Assembly (NCBI RefSeq): GCF_017498565.1
Contig: NZ_CP071794.1
Span: forward strand, 2,904,001-2,968,000
DNA length: 64,000 bases
Origin: Parasphingorhabdus cellanae
GTDB taxonomy: Bacteria > Pseudomonadota > Alphaproteobacteria > Sphingomonadales > Sphingomonadaceae
Direction of reading: 5' to 3'
The notes under the pieces are model-generated. The model made no database searches and was not told the origin of the DNA. It saw nothing but the letters and a program-made list of their open reading frames with translations. The position numbers and the translations under genes are program-made. Shown here one piece after another: positions 58,177 through 64,000 of this stretch (position 1 is its first letter; every line of letters starts with the position of its first letter).

Positions 58177-59757
58177 TTAGCGCATCAACCCGCCGATCAG
58201 GTTCCGGACAAACCGGCCGGCAACCGGGCCAGCCAGTTCGGTCGCGATAGAGCCGACCGCCGAAGTTACGCCAGACCGCATCGGGTTAGCCCGCGATTTT
58301 TTTCCCAGCATAGTTGAAGCCGCCATCCCCGCAGCGGAGCCCATGGCAACTTTGGCGCCGCGACTAAAGGCTTTTTCCCACATGCTTTTGCTTTTGCGTG
58401 GTTGCTTGCGGACTTCCTCTTCGCCCTTTTCATCGACTTCCTTGGCGGTTTCGGTGGCGTCGATGACTTTTTGGGCCAATATTTCTTCGGCGCTCTCGCG
58501 GTCTATCTCTTCATCATATTTACCATCATAGGGTGAGATCGACTGCATGATCGCCCGTTCCTTGGCCGTCACCGGCCCCAGACGGGAGCGCGGCGGCTTG
58601 ATCAAAGTGCGCTGGACGATGGATGGTGCGCCATCTTCCATCAAAGTGGATACCAAGGCCTCACCAACCCGCAGCTCGGTAATCGCTTCTTCGACGTCGA
58701 GATCAGGATTGATCCGGAAAGTGTCGGCGGCGGCCTTGATCGCTTTCTTGTCACGGGGGGTAAAGGCACGCAGGGCATGCTGGACACGGTTGCCCAGTTG
58801 TCCGGCGACATCCTCGGGAATATCAACCGGGTTTTGCGTTACAAAATAAACGCCAACGCCCTTGGACCGGATCAGGCGCACGACTTGCTCAATCTTGTCT
58901 TCGAGCGCCTTCGGTGCGTCTTCAAAAAGCAAATGCGCTTCGTCAAAGAAGAAAACCAGCTTCGGTTTATCCGGGTCGCCAACTTCGGGCAGCGTTTCGA
59001 ACAATTCTGCGAGCAACCATAGCAGGAAAGTCGCGTAGAGTTTCGGGCTACGCATCAACTGATCCGCGGCGAGCACGTTGATATAGCCGCGCCCTTGGTC
59101 ATCACATTTGATGAAATCATCGATTTCCAGCGCCGGTTCACCGAAAAACTGCCCTGCGCCCTGACTGTCGAGTTGCAGCAATTGACGCTGGATTGCACCA
59201 ACACTGGCTTTACTGACATTGCCATATTTGGCGGACAGCTCTTTTGCATTTTCGGCAGTGTAAGCCAGCATGGATTGCAGATCATCAAGGTTGAGCAGCA
59301 ACAAGCCTTCTTCATCGGCAAAGCGGAAGACGATGTTGAGTACGCCTTCCTGCGTGTCATTCAGGTCCATCAGGCGCGCTAGTAGCAACGGTCCCATTTC
59401 GGTGATGGTGGTGCGGATCGGATGGCCTTGCTTGCCATAAAGGTCCCAGAATATTGCCGGATTATCGGAATAGGCATAGTCGTCCATGCCGAGTTCCTTG
59501 GCCCGCTCTTCCAGCTTGTCAGCATGTTTGAAGGTCGACGAACCAGCCATGGCAATCCCTGCGAGATCACCTTTGACATCCGCGACAAACACCGGGACGC
59601 CATTGGCAGAGAAGCTCTCGGCCAAACCCTGTAACGTTACAGTTTTACCAGTGCCGGTTGCTCCAGCAATCAATCCATGGCGATTGGCACGTTTGAGGTT
59701 CAGGTTTTGACGTTCGTCTCCGCCTAATCCCAGGAAAATTTCTGTTGCACCGCTCAT
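58177..59757 (-). CDS. HerA-like ATPase, DUF853 family
   Basis: Predicted ATPase of 526 aa in the DUF853 (YjgR) branch of the FtsK/HerA superfamily. Walker A is GATGTGKT (32-39) and Walker B is [12 protein letters not shown]. The arginine-finger region [22 protein letters not shown] is conserved. The C-terminus has a Gly/Ala-rich patch ([15 protein letters not shown]) and a positively charged end. Its role is not known; HerA relatives act in DNA translocation. ATG 59757 is preferred over an earlier in-frame start because the conserved N-terminus starts here. The degP-like gene lies 105 bases upstream on the same strand. Confidence 0.9.
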   Translation of the reverse strand: MSGATEIFLGLGGDERQNLNLKRANRHGLIAGATGTGKTVTLQGLAESFSANGVPVFVADVKGDLAGIAMAGSSTFKHADKLEERAKELGMDDYAYSDNPAIFWDLYGKQGHPIRTTITEMGPLLLARLMDLNDTQEGVLNIVFRFADEEGLLLLNLDDLQSMLAYTAENAKELSAKYGNVSKASVGAIQRQLLQLDSQGAGQFFGEPALEIDDFIKCDDQGRGYINVLAADQLMRSPKLYATFLLWLLAELFETLPEVGDPDKPKLVFFFDEAHLLFEDAPKALEDKIEQVVRLIRSKGVGVYFVTQNPVDIPEDVAGQLGNRVQHALRAFTPRDKKAIKAAADTFRINPDLDVEEAITELRVGEALVSTLMEDGAPSIVQRTLIKPPRSRLGPVTAKERAIMQSISPYDGKYDEEIDRESAEEILAQKVIDATETAKEVDEKGEEEVRKQPRKSKSMWEKAFSRGAKVAMGSAAGMAASTMLGKKSRANPMRSGVTSAVGSIATELAGPVAGRFVRNLIGGLMR

Positions 59758-59809
59758 CACCCGAATCCCCTCAATCAATTATATTTGAAAGATATCCCTG
59801 ACCCAGCAA

Positions 59810-59836
59810 AAAGGCCAGCGCGATGCGCTGGCCTTT
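59810..59836 (-). terminator. intrinsic terminator after the DegP-like gene
   Basis: On the minus strand, AAAGGCCAGCGC and GCGCTGGCCTTT pair across a 3-base loop, followed by two further Ts to make TTTTT. It lies 26 bases beyond the protease stop. Confidence 0.9.
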
Positions 59837-59862
59837 GGGTAATGTTACAATTTTAAATTGGC

Positions 59863-61401
59863 TTATTCGTCGTTTAGCCGGACAGCAACAAATTGTGGAT
59901 CACGGCCACCTTGTTTGACCTGCAGCAACACCGCTTCACGATCGGATCGTTTGGCAGCGCTAATTGCTCTATCTAAATCTGCAGATGTATTAATTGGACG
60001 GCGGTTGACGCTGATGATCACTGTCGTGCGTCTGATCCCTTTACGGGCCGCGTCACTATTGCGATCAACCGTCGATACGACGACGCCCTTTTGGGTTGAT
60101 GGCACGCGGATTTGACGGGCTATGGCGGGGGTCAGGTCAACGACCGAAAGGCCTAAAGCCTCCGCGGTTGCTTCGGCACTTGCGCCATCTTCGTCCGTAC
60201 CCATCGGATCCTCGGCATCAGGATCAAAGCTGTTGGCCGCTAATTCTTCTTCCGTTGGCCGTTCACCGAGTGTGGCACTGACTTTGATAGTTTTGCCGTC
60301 GCGCAGCAATTCGATTGGAACCTTTGTACCGACGGGCAGATTGGCAACCAGATAAGATAAAGTCTGATCTGGTGTAACGGCCCGGCCGTTGACTTTCACA
60401 ATCACGTCGCCAGCCTGAATACCCGCCTTGGAAGCGCCTTCACCCGGCACAACGTTTTGGATAAATTCACCGCGGTTTTTCTCAAGACCAAGGGAATCAG
60501 CCAAGTCTTCGGTCAGAGGACTGATCTGTACGCCGAGATATCCTCGTTCGATCTTTTCGCCTTTGCGCAGCGTGTTAACAATCGGAACTGCAACCTCCGC
60601 TGGAATAGCAAAGCCGATGCCGACATTGCCGCCCGTGGGCGAGATAATCGCGTTGTTAATCCCGATCACGTTGCCGTTCAGGTCGAACATCGGTCCACCG
60701 CTATTGCCGCGGTTGATCGACGCATCGGTTTGCAGAAAACGGTCATAGGCACCGCCTTGACCAGTATTCCTATGGATCGCCGATAAAATGCCGGTTGTTA
60801 CCGTGCCGCCAAGGCCAAAGGGATTGCCGATGGCAATGACCCAGTCGCCAACGCGGGCGCCTTGACTATCGCCAAATTCGACAAACGGCAGGTCCTCTTT
60901 TGCGTTGATTTTCAGCACGGCGATGTCCGATGCCGCATCGCGACCCACCAAAGTGGCTTCGTATTCGGTGCGATCCGGCATGATCACTGTGATCGTTTCA
61001 ATTGTCGCGTTGCGATTGCCGGGAGCCACCACATGATTGTTGGTGACCACATAGCCATCAGCAGAAATGATAAAACCGGAACCCAGAGATTGCGCCTGGC
61101 GGGTTTGTCCGTTGCCGCCATTGTTACCGCGGCGGTTGCCAAACAGACCGTCAAACGGAGTGCCCGCGAATGGATTATTGTTAACCCGTACGCGCTGCGT
61201 TGTGGAGATGTTGACCACGGCTGGTTGCAATTGCTCGGTTAGGTCAGCAAAGCTCATCGGAGCGCCGGGGCGGGGGGCCGCGGCTCTCATTACCTGGCTA
61301 TCATTTGCAGCAACTTGCGCACCAGCGGAGCCTACACCAGACAGAGTCGCGGCGCCTCCTGCCAAAAGCAAAGCTGCTGAAATTCCGTAAGCGTAACGCA
61401 C
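59863..61401 (-). CDS. Do/DegP-type periplasmic serine endoprotease
   Basis: Trypsin-like HtrA protease (512 aa) that degrades misfolded envelope proteins. A signal peptide (cut near GAQVAAN, about residue 30) precedes the protease domain with the triad His123 (TNNHVV), Asp159 (SDIAV) and Ser234 (GNSGGP). Two PDZ domains follow (about 285-375 and 420-505), separated by an acidic insert (EELAANSFDPDAEDPMGTDEDG). A Gly/Asn-rich stretch (GNRRGNNGGNGQT) lies in the LA-loop. It is downstream of hflC and the SnoaL-like gene on the same strand, a frequent layout, but with a 311-base gap that implies its own promoter. Confidence 0.96.
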   Translation of the reverse strand: MRYAYGISAALLLAGGAATLSGVGSAGAQVAANDSQVMRAAAPRPGAPMSFADLTEQLQPAVVNISTTQRVRVNNNPFAGTPFDGLFGNRRGNNGGNGQTRQAQSLGSGFIISADGYVVTNNHVVAPGNRNATIETITVIMPDRTEYEATLVGRDAASDIAVLKINAKEDLPFVEFGDSQGARVGDWVIAIGNPFGLGGTVTTGILSAIHRNTGQGGAYDRFLQTDASINRGNSGGPMFDLNGNVIGINNAIISPTGGNVGIGFAIPAEVAVPIVNTLRKGEKIERGYLGVQISPLTEDLADSLGLEKNRGEFIQNVVPGEGASKAGIQAGDVIVKVNGRAVTPDQTLSYLVANLPVGTKVPIELLRDGKTIKVSATLGERPTEEELAANSFDPDAEDPMGTDEDGASAEATAEALGLSVVDLTPAIARQIRVPSTQKGVVVSTVDRNSDAARKGIRRTTVIISVNRRPINTSADLDRAISAAKRSDREAVLLQVKQGGRDPQFVAVRLNDE

Positions 61402-61712
61402 AATAATATTCCTCTCAATTTACTAGCATCGACAATGTCTTTTCGATGCCAAATTCCGTCAAGTTACATAAATCATTGGCGCAGAATTTATGAACCGAAT
61501 TTGAATGTTACCACAGTCGATCCCCAAGATCAGCCTTAAGATCGGTGTTTTTACCCAACTTCATAATATTTGGGTGTGACAAAACGCATTCGCAACCCAA
61601 AAATAGCTGATTTGTCGAAAAAAATCGCGCTTCGGTAGAAAAAACGACAAATGTAGTCAATACTGCGCAGCCCAAAGCAATTTGTGCTGATATTTCGACA
61701 TTTTTTTTGCGA
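61402..61712. other. intergenic region upstream of the DegP-like gene
   Basis: Over 300 bases with no credible gene. It holds an 8-bp inverted pair ATTTGTCG (61610-61617) and CGACAAAT (61645-61652) in an A/T-rich stretch. It is the likely place for the protease's promoter, and for a stress-sigma site, but I cannot point to a certain one. A frame on the minus strand here that runs into the SnoaL-like gene is a shadow. Confidence 0.5.
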
Positions 61713-62165
61713 TTATAACGTAAACTCACCATCGGTCTGGCATGGGTCTTTGTCGGTGAATTCGAGTGATTCATTGGCCAGTTGAGTGTCGAAAAATTCG
61801 TGGACAGAGGTAATTTTACCGTCACGAAACGCAAAGATATGGGCATAGCGCTGATCATAGCGTTTGCCATTACGCGCAACGCCTTCTGCTTCCATAATTG
61901 CGGTAATAGAATCATGCCCCTCGGTCATGATCTTCCAGTTTTTGGCGAACTGAAAACGCTCAAAATCAAGCGCTTCAAAGATCAACGGCAATATGGTTTT
62001 CAGGGCCGCAAAGCTGTTATAACGGCCAGAAATAATTGTGTTTCCGGACACATTATACACGACATCGGGATGATGCAGAGCTTCAAATGCGTCGACGTCT
62101 AATCGGGCTAGCGCCTCATAATAGGCGTTCACAATGGCTCTATTGGAACCCCGATCAGACGTCAA
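61713..62165 (-). CDS. SnoaL-like/NTF2-fold protein
   Basis: Protein of 150 aa with the NTF2-like alpha+beta fold, N-terminal helix AIVNAYYEALARLDVDAFEALHHPDVVYNV and the typical closing strand GKITSVHEFFD. Family members include polyketide cyclases, ketosteroid isomerases and non-catalytic carriers; the activity is not known. The start is TTG 62165, eight bases after the hflC stop, so it is in the hflKC operon and is likely to be co-expressed. The conserved His/Asp pattern is consistent with a small hydrophobic ligand. Confidence 0.82.
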   Translation of the reverse strand: MTSDRGSNRAIVNAYYEALARLDVDAFEALHHPDVVYNVSGNTIISGRYNSFAALKTILPLIFEALDFERFQFAKNWKIMTEGHDSITAIMEAEGVARNGKRYDQRYAHIFAFRDGKITSVHEFFDTQLANESLEFTDKDPCQTDGEFTL

Positions 62166-62173
62166 AGCGCGGA

Positions 62174-63025
62174 TTACCGTCCGCGGAACTGCCGCAGATA
62201 TTCATTGTCTGGCGACAGGACGAAGGATGAACTGGGATCGCCTTCATTGCCCTTGCGAAAGGTTGTTTCATAGCTTTTCATAGCGCGGTAAAAATCATAG
62301 AATTCCGCGTCTTTGCCAAAGCTTTCAGCATAGGTCCGGGCTGCACTCGCATCAGCTTCTGCGCGAATGATTTGTGCCTGTTTTGCGCCTTGGGCCTTGA
62401 TCGTGCGGGCTTCCTGCTCGCGCGCTGTCCGCATCCGTTGGTAGGCACTGTCAAGTGGGGTGCCGTCGGGTAAATCCGCGCGCTTGATCCGCACATCGAC
62501 AATTTCCGCACCATATTGACGAGCAACCCGGTTCAGTCCGGTCTTGATATTATCCATGACCTGACCACGCTCAGGGCTCAGCAGAGCCGCAAACGGCCGC
62601 TTACCCAGCTCGTTGCGAAGAGCCGAACCCAAGATCGGGCGAAGTTCGTCAGCAACACGTGCTTCGTTGCCAGCGGCAATGAACATGCGCAGAGGATCGG
62701 TAATCCGGAACCGCGCGAATGCATCGACCTGCAAACGCAATTGGTCGGTGGACAGAACCTGTTGCTGTTCCATTTCTACGTCGAGTATCCGTTTGTCGAT
62801 CCACTCCACCTGTTCAATGAACGGGACTTTTGGAAGCAGACCAGCGCCGGTCTGACCAAATGGAACAGCATCCTGATAACGATTGATAATCCTTACTGGT
62901 TCACCAAAACGGACAACGACGCCCTGACGGGTTTCCGGCACGATGATCAGCGTATTGACGAGGACCAGGATCAAACCGAAAACAATAATCGCCAGAGCGA
63001 CGGGATTCTTCATTGCGTTACCCAT
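62174..63025 (-). CDS. hflC: HflC protein, stomatin/prohibitin-type regulator of FtsH
   Basis: SPFH membrane protein (283 aa) that, with HflK, surrounds and modulates the FtsH protease. One N-terminal helix (NPVALAIIVFGLILVLVNT, residues about 7-25) is followed by the SPFH domain (VVRFGEPVR...) and a long C-terminal helical stretch with AREQEARTIKAQGAKQAQIIRAEADA. The ATG at 63025 overlaps the hflK TAA by one base (TAATG); ATG 63013 is an alternative. The standard hflK-hflC order is kept. Confidence 0.96.
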   Translation of the reverse strand: MGNAMKNPVALAIIVFGLILVLVNTLIIVPETRQGVVVRFGEPVRIINRYQDAVPFGQTGAGLLPKVPFIEQVEWIDKRILDVEMEQQQVLSTDQLRLQVDAFARFRITDPLRMFIAAGNEARVADELRPILGSALRNELGKRPFAALLSPERGQVMDNIKTGLNRVARQYGAEIVDVRIKRADLPDGTPLDSAYQRMRTAREQEARTIKAQGAKQAQIIRAEADASAARTYAESFGKDAEFYDFYRAMKSYETTFRKGNEGDPSSSFVLSPDNEYLRQFRGR

Positions 63026-64000
63026 TATTTCGCCTCCACAACTTGCGGCGCCGTTGCTTGGGCCCGTTTCTTGATCTCAGGGAGCGGCAGATAGGGTGTT
63101 ACGCCATCGGCCTCGATAATGGTCTTGTCCACTTGCGACAATACGCGCTCCATTGTTTCATAGTACATACGTTGACGGGTAACACGCGGGGCCAGGCGAT
63201 ATTCTTCATAGACCTTGTCAAAGGCCGCTGATTCACCTTGCGCTTGTGCCGTAAGCTGCTGTGCGTAAGCGCGTGCTTCGTTGAGATAGGTTTGTGCGGT
63301 TTGCTGCGCTGCCGACACTTCCTTAAACGCATCATTCACAGCCGCAGGCGGGTCGGCCTTCTTAATCGCGATACCGCGAATAACGACGCCGGCACCATAG
63401 CCATCAAGCAAGCCCTGCATATTCTGTTCGACCTGTTGTTCAATCTCCGTCCGTTCGGAGCCAATTGTATCATCAAGCGTAAAATTGGCCACCGCTGCAC
63501 GCATTGCAGACTCGGCGACTTCTTTAATTGTTTCTTCTTGTTCGGCAATCTGGAACAGAAAGAGCTCGGGTGACTTGATATTCCAACGTACCGAGTAGGC
63601 GAGGTCGACGATATTCTGGTCACCGGTGAGGATCAATTTTTCCGATTCACCGGTTGGGATATCGATCGTTCGAATTTCTTCGACATCGAGCTTGGTGATT
63701 TGTTCAATTGGCGCGGGCAGGGAGAAATGCAGCCCCGGTTGCATGGTTCTGGAATAGGATCCAAATAATGTGACAACGCCGCGTTCTTGCGGACTGACAC
63801 GATGGACCGATGTCAGGGCCACCCACAATATGATAAAACCGATGAGCAGTATCGGCCACCAGGGCCGGCCGCCGGGCCGCGTTGGTATGCCGCCTTTAAA
63901 ACCGCCGCCGGTTCCTTTTTTGAAAAGCTCTTCCAGCGATGTCGCGCCGCCTTTACGGCCACCACCGCCTGATGATCCGCCCGAAGGATTGCCCCAAGGG
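63025..64000 (-). CDS. hflK: HflK protein, SPFH membrane regulator of FtsH (N-terminus cut by window)
   Basis: Partner of HflC, 325 codons visible up to the right edge; the start lies beyond base 64000. The partial N-terminus reads a Gly/Ser-rich segment (PWGNPSGGSSGGGGRKGG), then a basic stretch, the transmembrane helix WWPILLIGFIILWVALTSV, and the SPFH domain (ERGVVTLFGSYSRTMQPGLHF). It ends in an Arg/Lys-rich tail (KKRAQATAPQVVEAK). The region matches typical alphaproteobacterial HflK, so no internal start should be used. It reads into hflC. Confidence 0.95.
   Translation of the reverse strand, partial: PWGNPSGGSSGGGGRKGGATSLEELFKKGTGGGFKGGIPTRPGGRPWWPILLIGFIILWVALTSVHRVSPQERGVVTLFGSYSRTMQPGLHFSLPAPIEQITKLDVEEIRTIDIPTGESEKLILTGDQNIVDLAYSVRWNIKSPELFLFQIAEQEETIKEVAESAMRAAVANFTLDDTIGSERTEIEQQVEQNMQGLLDGYGAGVVIRGIAIKKADPPAAVNDAFKEVSAAQQTAQTYLNEARAYAQQLTAQAQGESAAFDKVYEEYRLAPRVTRQRMYYETMERVLSQVDKTIIEADGVTPYLPLPEIKKRAQATAPQVVEAK

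Noticed and set aside
61508..61915. Minus-strand ORF of 135 codons
   Set aside because: It overlaps the SnoaL-like gene in a shifted frame and reads as a basic, low-information sequence with no motif.
1..64000. tRNA or rRNA genes
   Set aside because: No cloverleaf with a CCA-type acceptor end or rRNA-like sequence was seen in the gaps, most of which are too short.
1..64000. Insertion sequences, prophage or integrase-linked island
   Set aside because: No transposase, integrase, phage structural or tRNA-linked attachment sites; only short palindromic repeats.

Overview
This is chromosomal DNA from an alphaproteobacterium, most likely a marine or freshwater sphingomonad (Sphingomonadales, in the range of Sphingorhabdus/Parasphingorhabdus/Sphingopyxis). 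That assignment is an inference. It rests on the gene neighbourhoods (cytochrome oxidase subunit III, then DUF983, SURF1 and threonine synthase), a large TonB-dependent receptor, a TorF-type porin, a metaxin-like glutathione S-transferase, frequent TTG starts, and palindromic repeats with the core CCTGAGCCTGTCGAAGG. GC content looks moderate for the order. I see no rRNA, tRNA, IS element, prophage or CRISPR array. Both edges cut genes: coxC on the left and hflK on the right.

Layout. 1-6.4 kb: end of the cytochrome oxidase operon (coxC, DUF983, SURF1), then thrC, a methyltransferase, a folate/pterin pair (folB and a PTR1/FolM-type reductase), a fasciclin lipoprotein and an EVE-domain protein. 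6.4-12.2 kb: a small-molecule catabolic island (ThDP enzyme and aldehyde dehydrogenase on the minus strand; SMP-30 lactonase, acetyltransferase and HAD hydrolase on the plus strand) set among palindromic repeats. 12.3-25.6 kb: a small TPR protein, then a beta-helix surface-type lipoprotein and a TonB-dependent receptor, followed directly by a compact type II secretion operon, gspC-D-E-F-G-L-M. The operon has no gspH, I, J, K, N or O. 25.6-33 kb: fatty-acid desaturase, small secreted protein, M13 metallopeptidase, Arg-rich lipoprotein, cytochrome P450 and a TylF-like methyltransferase. 33-41.7 kb: PEP carboxylase, HNH nuclease, gluQ, a HIG1-like protein, cobalamin adenosyltransferase, the ergothioneine genes egtB-egtD and a DUF1176 protein. 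41.8-47.1 kb: 3-hydroxyacyl-CoA dehydrogenase, epoxide hydrolase and an oligopeptide-type ABC transporter (two permeases and one double ATPase) with no binding-protein gene nearby. 47.2-59.8 kb: porin, hypothetical protein, MscS channel coupled to a cystathionine beta-lyase, sulfurtransferase, FeS photolyase, Pro-rich membrane protein, queF, two GST-like proteins, thioesterase and a HerA-like ATPase. 59.9-64 kb: the membrane quality-control group hflK-hflC, a SnoaL-like protein and a DegP-type protease.

The most interesting region is 13.0-25.6 kb. A lipoprotein with an N-terminal Pro-Thr tether and its TonB receptor lie immediately upstream of a type II secretion operon that has one major pseudopilin and none of the minor ones. 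I infer, without proof, a dedicated secretion module that delivers the lipoprotein or a similar passenger to the cell surface to serve the receptor.
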